64,000 bases of DNA from Erythrocercus mccallii (taxonomy: Eukaryota > Chordata > Aves > Passeriformes > Dicruridae), in assembly GCA_013397435.1 (NCBI GenBank), contig VZRG01000359.1, positions 448,785 to 512,784 of the forward strand, read 5' to 3'. Position 1 is the first letter of the stretch; every line of letters starts with the position of its first letter. The notes below the pieces were generated by a model. The model searched no databases and was not told the DNA's origin. It was given only the letters and a program-made list of their open reading frames with translations. Made by a program: the position numbers and the translations under genes. Shown here piece by piece: positions 1 through 12,990 of the stretch.

Positions 1-2324
1 TCAAGGTTTTAAGCAGGTTTTGTGTAGAGTTTCTTGCTTAGAGCCTGCTTGAGAAACCCCTAATCCTTCTTCTAGACTGCTAACCTTCTTGCCCTCAGCA
101 AGGTGAGGAGGACTGGGTGAATTGCCCTGCTCTTTGTGTAACGTGTGCTAAGCCCTGCAGAAAGGTAACTGGTATCTCCCCTTGCCATGTCACTAGCATG
201 TCAAGGCAAATAACCCCAAGAACAACAAGCCTGGCTATTCAAGTGTTGTGCTCCCTGACAGAAAATGGTGAAAGGCATCATCTTGAATGCACAAATTCTC
301 TCAATTATTTTAATCCTTATAAAAAGACAGTCTTTTCCAAGGTGACTTTAAAGTATAGGGCCTCTTACTTTGTCTTTTTTTTGTGTACACACAGTGCTTT
401 GTAATACACTGGTGCCTGTTTAACAAAGCAATGCTTGACAACTAATAAAAAGAAGGAATTCACAGCTATTGAGGGATACTTAATCATATGGCAGTGAGGC
501 TTGATCTTTGTGATTTAAAAAATTTTTTAAAGTGGAATATTATCTATATACATATGTACATGTCTCTTGTGTACACAAGAATGTTTCTTGTGCCTGTTTT
601 GCCTTGGAGATTATATTGGAAGCAGGATTTGGGTCTGTGTTGAAGCACTCCAAATGGACTTGACTTTACAGTCAAGTTCACCCTATCTACTGCTGCATGT
701 GCAGTGAATTTCTTCTCTAAAATTTCTAAAAATGCTTCAAGAGAACTCGGTTGTACCTAGGCTGCATTTCCAAGGAGCAAAGAGGAATAATGTACTAGTC
801 CTTTCACACAGTGCTCTGCTTCTCTGACATACCTTTCTGGGGCTTCTGTGTTTACTGTACCTAGAAAAGAAATAAATTCCTGGACAGTTTTCTCATCTTC
901 TCCCCTTTGCACTGGCTTCAGTGCTTATCTGGTCTTTTGCTGAGCACATGTAGCAAAGCCAGTGGTTAATTTTCTGTAGGGTTAGCGTGCTGAAATGGCT
1001 TAGTGCAGGGTTCAGTGAGCAGAGAAGTTAATATAAGCAAGTCAAAACATTTGAGTAGGGATCATGGGAAGATGATCTCCAGCATTTAGAGAGCCCTGAA
1101 AGTTGAAATTTATTCCTGATGTGCCTGTTGATGCTGCTATAAAAAATGCTGTTCTGGGATTTCATTATCCCGTGTGAGTTTAGTGGACTTATTGAAACTG
1201 CAGTCCAGAAGTCCTGTCCTGTTTTTGAAATGTGTAATCTTCCAGTTAGTATCTTTTTGGTATCTTGCATAGTACTATTTTAATTTCATTATTGTTGGAA
1301 TTTTTCAGACACTGTCAGGGAATCTGGATGACTTGTAATTTAAGAGATTAATAACTACAGGTAGTTCTGGTATTTGTTGTGGAGCTAATTAAAAAGCTGT
1401 ATATTAGCTCCCTTCCCTGTGCTGTGCTTCACAGCCCCTTCAAGGCCAGCCTAAGGGTTTGTAGTGTCATGCAGTAAAATAGTTTACTGAAATAATCAAG
1501 GCTGAAAATAACCTTCTGAAAAAGCTGTGGCTGAGACAATAAAGACTAGCTGAAGGTAAGTAAGGCTGGTGATTTTTAAGCCTGATTTGCTGCTGAAACA
1601 GAAGCATTATGTAACTGTCCTGACAGTGATCATTCCCATCCGTAAGTACCAAAAGGACTGTGGCAATCTTTGTGGTGTCTTCGCCCAGTGCTTACTGGTG
1701 TCATCTAAAAGGTTACTTCTGTGATGCACTTCTCCCTGTGGGTTCAGTTTGGCTGGTGCAGCTCTCTCAGGGGGCACCTGTGAGCTGGGTCAAGAAACAT
1801 AAATGAATCTTAAAAGCCTATGTAGAAAGGAGAAAAGATGGGGTTATTTTAAATTCTGACCACTGTCCCAGCTTGACATGTGGTGCTGCAGAAGCAGTAC
1901 CGATGTGAGCTACTCAGGTTGTCAGTGCTGTACAGGGAAGCATTTGTGGAAGCATTGTCTGAGCCTCTGGGGGTCTTTGACAAATGAGAAGGTCTTAAAT
2001 TGCTGGAAGCATATGTCAAAACTTGGAAGTATTAACAGCGTACATAAAAAACTGATATATTCGACTGTATTTTTGCCATTTACTGCCTAAAATATATTAA
2101 AAAATTTCTGGCAGCCACACATGCTGTACACCCAGTTTTACTTAGGTCTACCATAAGCTTTCTGTTAAAGAATATTTTAGCATGATGATGTGGACACAAA
2201 GTGTTAAACAAAGCACATCTTAAGCTGTACTGTGCAGCTCAGGCTCTGATGTTTTATGTCCCCGTTCAATGTGGACAATCATTTGACATTGGACTTTGGG
2301 CGTACTGGACACAGAAAAAGGAGC
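1..2324. other. Intron sequence with no recognised gene or transposon
   Basis: AT-rich and without a credible reading frame or splice-flanked exon. Open frames here are short and show no family resemblance. The only structure noted is a block at about 176-236 that resembles 18503-18576. Confidence 0.6.
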
Positions 2325-2785
2325 AGTGAACTTTGCAGTTCTGGGTTGCAAGAGACCTTGAAGATTATCTTCTTCCAACCCCCCAAGAGACATCTTCCTG
2401 TAGATCAGGTTGCTTAAAGCCCCATCCAACCTGGCCTTGAATTCTTCCAAGGATGAGGCATCCACAGCTTCTCTGAGCAACCTATTCCAGTGCCTCACCA
2501 CCCTCGCAGTAAAGAATTTCTTCCTTATATCCAATCTCTCTCTCTACCCTCTCTCATTTTAAAGTCATTTCCCCTTGTCCTGTCACTACATACCCTCATA
2601 ACAAGTCTCTTTCCAGCTTGCTTGTAGCCCCCCTTTAGGTACTAGAAGGTACTACAAGGTCTCCCTGGAGCCTTCTCTTCTCTAGGCTGAGCAACTCCAG
2701 CTCTCAGCCCGTCTTCACAGGAGAGATGCTCCAGCTCTCTTATCTTTGTGGCCTACCTCTGGTTTGCTCCAGCAGATCAGAAATT
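2325..2785 (-). mobile_element. CR1 LINE fragment, 3' end, antisense
   Basis: Read on the minus strand, this follows the CR1 3' region: a segment like GGAGCACCTCTCC, then CAGCCTAGAGAAGAGAAGGC, GACAAGGGGAAATG, AAGGAAGAAATTCTTTAC, GGTGGTGAGGCACTGGAA, and AAGGTCTCTTGCAACC at the 3' end. It is 5'-truncated, as most CR1 copies are. Minus-strand translation around 2530-2390 still reads as the tail of the CR1 reverse-transcriptase polyprotein (ARVVRHWNRL, then FKARLDGAL), which explains a roughly 100-residue open frame there; it is not a host gene. The terminal octamer repeats are eroded, so the copy is moderately old. Confidence 0.92.
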
Positions 2786-5704
2786 AAAAGACAGCTAGCA
2801 GAAATTCAGTATTTTAATTACTAGGGTGGAAAACCGGATTTCACTAAAATCTCTTCTTTCACATCTGAAAAGTAATTATTTTAATTGCTTTTTTAATTAA
2901 AAAATCATGTTTCCTTAAGTGCTGTAATTATTCTGTGTCCAAATTCTTCACTTGGCAAAAGTAACATTTGCCATGAGCATGGGTGTTAATTGTGTTTTAT
3001 CCACATCTCAGTGACATTGTCTGCTATGTTTTCTCAGGATTTTGTTTATAGCATTCTAATTTCTGCCCCAAACTGTGTTTGTCCATGACTGTAAATATGC
3101 AGTGCATGGGCTTCAGCTTTGTTTCATGACAGTTTCTATGGATTTGTGTTTGTTTGAAATATTAAAGATTAACTCAATATATTACTCTGAAAATTATTAA
3201 CAGTTAGTCTATAGGCCATTACATCATGAGGAAACCAGAGCACACTTGGAGAGCACTTATTTTTTTTCTCTCAGGATTGCTGAAATACAACATATAACTG
3301 TTCAGCAGTGCACGTAATATTTGCTAGCAATACTAGAAGGAAAGAACAGAGGGGAAATGCAATGCTGAGAAAAGCTTCATTTTTTTAATAGAAAAGCTGT
3401 ATCTCTGAATACAGATTTTAATAAAAATTGCTAGTGTTAAAATGGGGTAAAGCTGTGCATCAGAATTTTGTGAACTGCTCATAACCTCTCGATATTGCTG
3501 TTTTCTAGTATTTTCTATGTAAGAATTATTAATATTTTGTGTGTTATCTGATTCTGTAGTCAGTGTGTGTCACTGAATGCCTGTGCTTTATATTTCATTT
3601 ATATAGCTTAATGTGCATTGCCCAGTTGATATTCATAAAATTATGAAATGGAAACGTTGATTTAATGTTAATTGCAAATTGTATTGCTTTTTCTATTGCT
3701 TTCACCTGAGCTTTCTACATCTAGTTTAGATAAGCACATGATGGGATGGTCAATGTAGGAGCTTCTCTTGCAGATAAATGTCTTGCATGTCTCGTAAAAC
3801 CCAAAGTTGCTTTTATGCAGATCAATTTTTAGAGACATCTGTGAATAAGTAAATGGCAAATGATGTCCTTTAATTGAAATAGTAAGTAAAAATACCTTAA
3901 GCCTCCAGAAGCTGAGTTTTTTTGATAGTATTGCCTTTATTACTATTCCAGGTCCAATTGAGTCAGCTGTGATGTGCATTTATTCTGAGTAACCGTCTCT
4001 TGAAGAAAAGGGTCTCTTAAAGTTAGAAATCAAAATCTTTTCTCTTACACAAAATGAATTGCTGCTTTCTGCTTGCCAGAGGCACTGGTTCAAAACAAAA
4101 GCAATCCAACTCACAGGGAGTTAAAATATTTTAGTCCTAAGTCATCATGTCTGGCTGTGGAGTGACCTCAGCCTTCTGCTCTGAGTCATTGTTGAGAACT
4201 CACGTGGTGTAAATGGACTGAGGTAGGTTTCAGTCCCAGAAACTGTTTGTCTTTTCATGTGTCGCGGCTAAATCAGTACAACCTTGACATTGTTAGAAAG
4301 GGCACAGCTACACCCAGTTACTGTAGGTGTAGTAGCAGATTAACCACTCTAACTACTTTCATGTGTGTAATCTTTCTAATCTTGATCAGGTGGCCATGTT
4401 GCTTTTCTCTTGTGGCACGTAGACAGAGCTTGATTGTGGTTTTAATCCTGAAACTGTTTTTGGTAGGCAGACCAAAAAAAAAAGAAAAAAGGAAAAAGGT
4501 ATTTCATACAATGTTGAGAGGGTTAGGCTGCAGTTACAGGAAAAACCACAATGTATTTGAATTAAAGGAAGTTATTAAAGTGATCCTTCAAGAAATGTCT
4601 GAGAGCAGTGCTTTTCATACTTACTCAAATTAATGTGAGCATGATGCAGTCTGTCTGAGAAAACCAGCACAGTTTCTGGCACTAATATGCTGGAGAAGAG
4701 ATTTTGGAAGCAAAGAAGTTTTCCTGACTGATGTTTCTTGCATTTAGAACCAAAACCATAAGTTGTGCAATTACAGAACTTACTGGTGAAAAAGCTATTA
4801 ACACTTTCCCTTACAGTTACCCATTAGGGTATGAAGGAGAATTTGTTTCCTTTTAAAAGCTGAAAGGTTTCTCCTGGTACTTGAGTTGCAGTAATCCTAG
4901 TTAGGCTGTTTTGAATTTGTGAAGAGAGTATATTTTGGTTTTATTAGTTTTTCTTTCTGTTTTGTCAGCAAAGAAGAGCTTAAGAAATTCATTGGTACTT
5001 CCTTAGTTGGTTCCAGCTCTTTGTTTTCTTCTACAGATTTGTGGTACTCTTGCCTAAGTTTTATAACTAAGGGAGTAACAGTTTCTTGAACAGGTTTTTT
5101 TTTTTTCTTTAGGTAGCTTTCCTGAGCTTATATTTTCTTGTAATGGGAATGTCCTCTACTCTTCCTTGCTTACACTGTCACTGACTCCATGACCTCAGTC
5201 CAAAACATATTCAGGACCTCTAAGATACAGTCTAACAAGCAGTGTTAAGGTCTAGTGAAAGGGTACATTGTAGTGTATCATGAATATATTAGCTGATAGC
5301 TCTGTACTGTGTTCAGTAGGGCATTAAAACTATGGTTTTATCATGCTCGTAGTTTAGAAGAATAAACATGAAACCTTCAATTTAGAAAATAATGGAGGTC
5401 AAATACAGTAGCAGTTACCATTGGAGCTGCATCCACAAGTTGTGTCTATCATGTGGAACAGCTATCTTATTATGCCCTCCTACTTTATACTTACACTTCT
5501 TTAATCTTTGTGGTATCTGAGCATTAAATAACGTTAATGTCAGTAAGCTACTGAATGCTGTTACCAACACCTGCTTCATGTGACTTACTCTGTTCTGTAT
5601 GTAAGGTGGGGGTATTTTTTAGACATAATCTATTTGAGAGTAATACTGTTTGTATTAGCAGATGTCTAGGAGATAGTCTTTATACATACTTCTGTGTAAG
5701 ACAG
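2786..5704. other. Intron sequence with no recognised gene or transposon
   Basis: AT-rich. A purine-rich run sits at about 4470-4500 and a poly-T run followed by CTTTAG at about 5096-5112. A 128-codon open frame at 4247-4633 (+) has no recognisable domain; its lysine/arginine-rich stretch comes from the purine run, so I do not call it a gene. Confidence 0.6.
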
Positions 5705-6287
5705 TGTTGCGCTTTAACCCCAGCCAGCAGCAAAGCCCCACGCAGCCACTCGCTCACTCCCCTGCCTGTGGATCAGGGAGAGAATCAGAAGGAGAAAGTC
5801 CCTGGATTGAGACAGACAGTTTAATAGGGAAAGTAAAAGCTGTGCACACCAGCAAAGCAAAACAAGGAATTAATTCAGTGCTTCCCATGGGCTGGCAGGT
5901 ATTCAGCCATCTCCAGGAGAGCAGGGCCCCATCATCTGTAATGGTGACCTGGAAAGACAAACACCATCGCTTCAAATGTCCCCCCTTCTTCCTTATTCCC
6001 CCAACTTTATATACTGAGCATGATGTCACATGGCCTGGAATATCCCTTTGGTCAGTTGGAGTCACCTGCCCTGACTGTGTGTCATCTTTCAGCCTCCCAT
6101 GCACCCCCAGCTTCCTCACCAGCATGGCCTTAGGAAAAGCGCAAATGGTCTTGGCTCTGTGTTAGCCCTGCTCAGCAATAACAAAAACATTTCTATGTTA
6201 CTAACTCTGTTCAGCACAAATCCAAAATATAGGCCTGTACTAGCCACTGTGAAGAAAATAAACTCTAAACCAACTGAAACCAGCACA
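5705..6287 (-). mobile_element. Solo LTR of an endogenous retrovirus, ERVL-like, antisense
   Basis: A 583-bp unit that begins TGTTGCGCTTTAACCCCAGC and ends AACCAGCACA on the + strand, so it has TG...CA termini. On the minus strand, in order, are a TATA box (TATATAAA near 6010-6020), an ATTAAA polyadenylation signal (near 5820) and a U5-like stretch, so it is transcribed away from RAD51B. The layout and end sequences match a bird LTR type I recall as ERVL-related; the exact family name is unverified. No internal retroviral genes flank it, so it is a recombined solo LTR. Flanks GACAG and GACCT share only three of five bases, meaning the target duplication has decayed. Open frames of 120-150 codons inside it are not genes. 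Confidence 0.85.
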
Positions 6288-6383
6288 GACCTTCCTAAGC
6301 TTGGAATTGTAAAACAAATTGCCACAAGAGCTGTAACTGTACTGTGGCTCTCATTGTAAATGGACAGTAAAGAACAATAGAGA

Positions 6384-6429
6384 GGAACACATCAGGATAA
6401 AATGTGGGAACACATCAGGATAAAAGTTA
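6384..6429. repeat. 23-bp tandem duplication (two copies)
   Basis: The unit GGAACACATCAGGATAAAA plus four bases occurs at 6384 and again at 6407 with almost no change. It lies about 100 bp beyond the LTR and looks like a recent local duplication. Confidence 0.85.
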
Positions 6430-8276
6430 TCACTGTATAAACATACTTTTTTGCTCAACAGGGTCCAAAGATACCAAGTGTCAGTCAGGCAAGAGGCTGT
6501 GGTACAGTGCTGGTGCAGAAGTGCCTAATGCCCTCTGTCCCAGTCCATTAGCTTAATATGTTTGCAGTGTTGAGTGGGTATTTCTGGGAAGGAAATCTGC
6601 ATTGAAGTGCAGTAATGCAGATTATAAGAAGTTTTCATTCAGCCTTCCATAACAAAATCAAACACGGCCTTCAGTGCTGGAGATAGTAAAGATAAAAGCT
6701 TTATGTTTATAAACAAAAGATGTAACTTGTACTTTTTGGAAGGTATTCATTGTCATTAGCATTTAAGAATATTGTCCTGTACATTTAGTCAGTTAAATAA
6801 GAGAGCACTTGGAGCAAAGAGGCGGAGCAGGCCAACAAGTGAAATTCTGTCTGTTTGGCTTCTCAAGTAGTAGGTCTATTTAATGTAGTCCATGTGTTGA
6901 GTGTTTCTTGCCTTTAGGTGGTAGAGTTTTCATACTGGGGGAAGCAATGATTTGCAAATAAGTATTATTTTGCAGTTCAGTACTAAGATGTATGTGTAGA
7001 GTTAGATAGAAATAACTCATTGCCTTTGCATAGGGAACAGAAAACTGTAGTATTGGAGGTTACTAGTTTTGGTTTGATTTCATTGCTCATTTACTCAGTG
7101 ACACAATAACCCTCTTTGTACATACACTTCATGCATGAATGGAAGTGTGAGCAGAACCAAAAGCAGGTGTTGTGTTACACAGGGGAAAGTTAAAACAATA
7201 TTTATAGGCTATTCATTTGTTACTTGAATTACTTGAAGTTGTTCCATAAGATAGTAGTTTAAGTAGAAAACAGCAAAGTCCAGCTTTATCTAGAGGATTG
7301 GTCTCAGCCTTGCTTCAAACCTGCACAGTTAAACAGGTGTTTGTTCACAGGAGATTAATTGTTTCTTCCATTAATTTTTAGCTTATTGAGTCTGATCCTG
7401 CCCCTTTTGAAGTGCCTTATTCAAGCGTTAAAACCTTGAATATGGGTACCCTTATGGGTACTCTCCATAAGCTTCTGTGTAATGTAACTATTTGGCATGC
7501 AAAATGCTCCTCAGGACTGTGCAATTGGGTCTGTTGGTGTTGTAGGAGAAGAATGACAGTTCGCAGACTTGTCCCTGTAAATGTTAGTGATGGATAAGCT
7601 TGACAAGACAGTAAATGGAATTGATGTCTTTGCTTGTCCAGTGCTAACTGTTCAGTATGGAAATACATGAGGTGGGAGTAGTTCAGTTTGTTCTTTGTTG
7701 TTTGTAACACCCCTTCAGCTTGTTCAGTGAATGTATGTGGCAGAGTGAACCTCTTCAGCCAATGACAATGTGGGAAATTGAAAAGTAAAATACATGATAC
7801 ATATTGATACATACTGTCACATGGATAGGAACTTCATTAGAACCATTTAACTAACAGCATCAATTCCTTTTTTCTTTCCCCCTCCCCCCTTTTCTTTTAG
7901 TGGAAGAGAATGTTTTTAAAGTGTTGGTTTGGCCAGAAATTTGACTAAAACTGATATTAGTTTATATATCATTTTGGAAATCAGATATGCTTGTTCTACT
8001 TACAGAAATAAGTTTTTGTGTAGATTGGTTCAGGGGGACAAGGACACCTTTAAGAAAACAATAAATTCAGACTATTTCTCTTTCATGAATTAATGTTTTA
8101 TTTTCAAGTGAAAAATTGTTTCATTACTGGTATGATATCTGAGATGTGACTCCATGTAAAATTTACAGCCTGATAGTATTAAAAAGGCTGCCTGACACAT
8201 GGATTTGTAAATTGGGTGTGTTAGCCAGGAATCATAAAGGAAAAAAAATGATGGAACCTTCTCTTGTCACTTATCC

Positions 8277-8297
8277 TTTTTTTTTTTTTTTTTTTTT
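8277..8297. repeat. Poly-T run (21 bases)
   Basis: An uninterrupted run of 21 T. No retroposon body is recognisable next to it, so it may be the decayed tail of an old antisense insertion or simple slippage expansion. Confidence 0.9.
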
Positions 8298-10429
8298 GGT
8301 AGAAATAGTAGTTTTAAGATACAGCTAGGCTCAAGAGGAGGCAAGCCACCTTTTCCAAGAAGTAGCTTTTAGATTCTGAGAAGTACACCTACTTAATGAT
8401 GTGAAGAGAGGAATAATTCTCTACATTTAATATAACTTCCCAGTATAAAATTACATTTAAGGGATTGTTTGGAAAGCTGGTTAGGACTGTAGCATACCAG
8501 TTTTTAAAATCCTGTTTCTATGTGCTCTGATTTCCATGACACTATTCTTTAGGGACAGCACATTTGTTATAGGAGGCTAAATTGTTTCCTTTTGCAAAGC
8601 CTTACAGGCTCTGAAACTCCCACTGGCTGCTGTCCAGAAAGTAAGATTTGTGGGTTCTGCCCAGTGTCTGCAAATGTGTGATGATATTTATATCCATTGA
8701 GTTGTTTTCACTGTAGCTAGATCTGGTAAAACACTTGTGGCTTTACTGCAACGGAGAGACTTGTGGTAAAGACTGAGAGCTTTGAAATAAAGTTTTGTGC
8801 TTGAAGAGATGTTCTGACTTCCACTGCATCCGTGATTTCTGGGTGGAAAGGAGGATCAGCCTAGTTACACATCAGCCTTTGCAGAGAGGGGCAAAGTCAG
8901 CAAGCCTTTAAAGAAAGAAGTAAAACTTCCAATTTTTTTAAAACACAAAGACTGTTTAAGTGCAGACAAAAGCAGAATATTTTCTCAACTGCAGCTTCAA
9001 AAGTGATTTAAATTTTTTTATTGGTAGAGTCCTTAAAATCCAGTTCATTCTGCACAGCTGTAAGTTGTGTTGATTCAAAAGTCTTTCACATTGGGACTTC
9101 TGAAAGAAAAAGCTGCCTTTTTCTTCTTATATTTTTTCTAAACTGGTGAGAACAAAAAGGACAGATGTTTCACTTCTGTCTTCACTTTCATGTCTTCTTT
9201 CTCTTTTCCTCTGCAAGAAACTTCTACGAAGAAGGGAAGAAAGGCCAGCGACAAAATCTCTTTGTTCTGGGAAGCATTTCCAAGCATAAAAATAATACCA
9301 ATGTGATGCTTTTATAGATTTATTTTTTTTTTGCTTAAATTGTTGATGATTCACTTGATCTTCATTGGAAATATTTTCATGCTGTTTACCACTTCCTCCT
9401 GATACAGCTTAATTGAATGGTTCTTTCAGATTTTTCCGTATGGTGTCCTTTTCCCTTTCCTTTCTTTCCCACTTGATATATCATAAAGAAAGGATGGTCA
9501 TGGCCCCTTGAAACTTTGCCACCTTTGAGTTTGAAAATCCCCAGCATAATTGGTAGATAAGGGTACTGTGCAGGACCTTGTTCCTGGCTTTGCCCTATAT
9601 TTTCTATGCAGTCTTAAGTAATAGCAGTGGTCAGTCTATCTGCAGGTTTCCTACATTCTGAAATAAGACATATGGCTAGCTTAATATCTCCTGATTTCCA
9701 TTTTTATTTGAAGTTAATGAAGTCTGACTTTGAGATCCTTAGGAAGATGTTTGTATATGGAAATAACTTTCTTCAAATATTTTCTTCTAATGTAACACTT
9801 TTCAAATGGATTTCTGGCATTAGGTCTAGCAATAAGTTGTGTTGGATGAAGCATGGGTAGCATAAGACTTACTGGCTTGGTTCAGTATATGTGACTGTAA
9901 CTGGCTGAAGATCCAAGCACTAGTGGAAGGATGTAGTAAATTTTCCTTGGAGCTGGCAAAAGTTCCCATATTTGCAACTTCTAAAAACAGCTAGGTTGGT
10001 ATACTGGAAAACATACTGCAGAGAAGACAATGCTTTATCAGTAGAAAAATAGGCTGGTTTTTCCTGTAGGCCTCTCTGTGTGCAGCTGATGAAGTTGTAA
10101 ATGATAGTTACTCTTATTCACCTTCATTTTGTCCATTTTGTTGGCCTACAGTATGACTGAAGCCCTCAGTCTCATGTCAGTGAGAATAGTGATTGACATT
10201 TCCTTGTTTAGTTTCTCTTAAGTGCAGAGTTGGACTTCCAGGGGTGTAGCTAAGAAAACACTGATTTTTTTTTCCCCAGGTGAAAAGTTGCAAGCATCTG
10301 AAAGTAGGGTGGAATAGAAAAGTTATCTTGATTGTGTAACTGCAGCCTTTGGCTGTGCAACCTTGAGAACACTGGAGCAATAGATGAGTGCTGTGTGCTG
10401 TTGACTAGATAATGTTGTTTTTAGGCTGT

Positions 10430-10870
10430 GGACTGTAGACTGACTTTCACGCAAGGCAATGGCACGGCACTTTCCCACACTTGCAACACCACTGGTTTTC
10501 CAGCCGTACAAGAGGCCTCGTGTACAGAAGGTAAATTACAGCTGGAATGGCCTCTGCTGAGGTCGGCCATCAGCTGAGCAAGGCCGCGCTCTGCCCCATC
10601 CATCAGCAGTGTCTGTCAGCACAAGTGCGCACAGTGCCATGCAGTCATTTTGAAATGTACAACACAGGCTTACTGCTGGTACTTTCTTTCAGCTGCAGAT
10701 TCGTGACCTGCTCCTCTCCTTGAGTTCCTGCGACATCCTCCTGCAGCAAGTGGCGGCTAGAGGAACTGGGAGCCTGACCCTGTCTCACAAAAGCTTTCAA
10801 GTGAACTCGGGTCACATGCATGACAGTGGTCAGATGTATGAGTGCAGATGGGCACAAGTGTGATTAACTC
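10430..10870. other. CpG- and GC-richer patch with an open frame after an acceptor-like site
   Basis: Roughly a dozen CpG dinucleotides lie in 440 bp, against a background where they are rare. At 10681-10692 a pyrimidine tract ends in CAG. The sequence that follows (10693-10860) stays open for 56 codons on the + strand, starting LQIRDLLLSLSSCD, before TGA at 10861. A smaller acceptor/donor-like pair lies near 10502 and 10531. I recognise no protein family. It could be an untranslated or lncRNA exon, a regulatory element, or the remains of an unknown insertion. It is not a RAD51B exon I know. Confidence 0.3.
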
Positions 10871-12930
10871 AGGGTGGTACCTGGAGCATGTGGCTATTTG
10901 TGCTTTAAGGCCCTCAGGCTAAGAGCTTGCTGAGGGAGCTGCTCCAGAGGTCTGTGTGCACATGTGGCGTTTGCAGTGAGGCCTTTGGAGCACCTGGTTT
11001 TGTTCAACTCTGGAGCTAGAAGGGTTTTTTCTTCATTTACATGCAGATACAAGTAGTGAAACTTTGATGTAGAAATTGATTTAATCCAATTAAATCTCCC
11101 AGGAAGTTTGTCCTGCAGTTCTTTTGCTTGATAGCATTGAGTTAAGTGTTCTGGAAGGAAAGGCATTCAAGGTCTGAACTGTTGACCACTGGAGTTCTCT
11201 CTGGTGCTGGCCTAGGAAAATATTTTCAAGACAATAGATGAGATTTTAAGTCTCTGTATAGTATTTTATTTTTGGGGGGTTTATGTAAGAATAAATGTTA
11301 AAAAAGTGTTTCTACTTTTGTCAATCTTGTGTAATACAGGACTAGTTCATATTACTGATTACTATAGCTTATCAGTTTTGACCTAGGAGGAAGTGGATGA
11401 ATAAAATGAATAGTAGAACACTTCACAACTGTTTTTGTGGCAGAACTTGCTGGTATTTGTTGTTTTTGTGAGACTGCAAGCCTCAATGCAGTCTATACTA
11501 TACCCAAAATAAAGGTGAAGCATCATTACTGTTAGAAGTAGCATGGATTGCTACTGAGTTGAGTTGAATGAATCACTGAGTTGAGTGAATTTATGATACA
11601 TGTGCCTATGTAGGTAGGGTTTCAAAGGTATAGAAAATAAAGGAAAAATTATTATAAAATTATCTGTAGCAGGAGCTGTGCTCTTGTGAAGGGTGGTGTG
11701 GATGTGTGGTACTTCTCTCCTGCTGTTGTCATAGTGCTGTGTCACTGAGCCCCAGCTTCCCAAACCTCATCACCTATAAGTAATACCTTTTAGGTAGCGA
11801 GTGCATTACATCTGATCCTGCCAAGGGATCAGAAAGTTCCCTGGTCATTTTTTACCTGGAGATTTGGAGAACACCCTGGTGTCACACAATGCAATAGTGC
11901 CACTCTTTGATGTTTATACTAGCTGCTTTTCCTTTTTAATAATCAGAGCAGGAGGAAATGTGTGAAATTAACTGCATGGCAGAAGGAATTCATTAAAGTG
12001 AATAAATTGAATTCTGCTCTAGTTTCAGGCTTCTGGGTTGGAGTCACAAAGCAGTAATCATCTTCTAGCTTTTTTTAATTATTTATTTTGTGGCAGTTTC
12101 CTTGTCCATGAAACTGGTATTTACTGTGGGTTAGCCTAAGAAAATGAACAATGCTATTGAGGCTTTGAGCAGTGTAAACATCAACAAGTACCTTTTTGTT
12201 GTAGGCTCTGATGTGCTGTCAAGTCCAAAGGGAGAGAGAGCGAATGACTCAGGATGTTATACTGGGTCTATATATGGCACATCTTTTTTTACTTCAGATT
12301 TCACATGACTATACAGTAGCCCCTGATATCTCTGTTTCCTCCAAGAAGTAATGTTCTGTTGCATCTCCTTCCCTGTAACTAGAGAGAGGAATCCTGGGAA
12401 GGAACAAATCCCAAGCCCATGTGGTTTACTGAGCTACTTAGCTGAGGTGAATTTGAGCTTTACTCTCCACTTATTTTGGTCCTTACTACAAGGAAGTGGT
12501 AATTTTTTTACATAGGAATGGATGGGTGATTACTTAAGACGGGTTGCATTTATGTAGTTCTTCTTTAACGTAATGTGTGTACTGAAGGCTGATGAATAAA
12601 GGGTGTGGCTTGAAAAAGCAGATGTAGGTGTAGGAGATAAAAGACTTGTGTTACTGATGACTGAAAAGTGTGTTTATACTAATTCCAGAAGCAAGTGTCA
12701 GAAAACCTTTAAAATAAGATTTTTCTGTCCATTACTGAAAATGGAAAAAACCCTAAAGAAAATGCTGTCTAGAAATCAGTTGTTGCAAGTGAGGTCAAGC
12801 ATATTCAGAAACACATACCATTAACAGATTCTAAAGGGAATAGCTAGAGATGCCCTCCAACATCTCTAGGTTAAGAGGAATAGCTCAGCCACCTTCTAAA
12901 GTGTCACGTGCTCTCCTGCTGCCACTCCTA

Positions 12931-12990
12931 CTGCCACTATCAGGGACAGGATGCTGGATTAGATAAACCATTGTTCTGATCCTACTGTGA
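12931..12990 (+). mobile_element. Ancient CR1-like LINE 3' end remnant
   Basis: The segment containing GGGACAGGATGCTGGATTAG and ATTGTTCTGATCC matches the pattern 'gggacaggatactggactagatggaccattggtctgatcc' common at 3' ends of old reptile and bird CR1-like LINEs. Only about 60 bp are clear and identity is moderate, which fits an insertion that predates modern birds. Confidence 0.55.

Larger units (their letters stand above)
6288..12930. other. Intron sequence, mostly unremarkable
   Basis: Apart from the 23-bp duplication, the poly-T run at 8277-8297 and the CpG-richer patch at 10430-10870, I see no transposon or exon here. It is AT-rich, with short patternless open frames. Confidence 0.55.

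Noticed and set aside
2220..2534. Minus-strand open frame of 104 codons with RVVRHWNRL
   Set aside because: It is the tail of the CR1 reverse-transcriptase frame, already covered by the CR1 call, not a host gene.
5704..6165. 153-codon (+) and 123-codon (-) open frames
   Set aside because: Both lie inside the ERVL-like LTR, which is non-coding.
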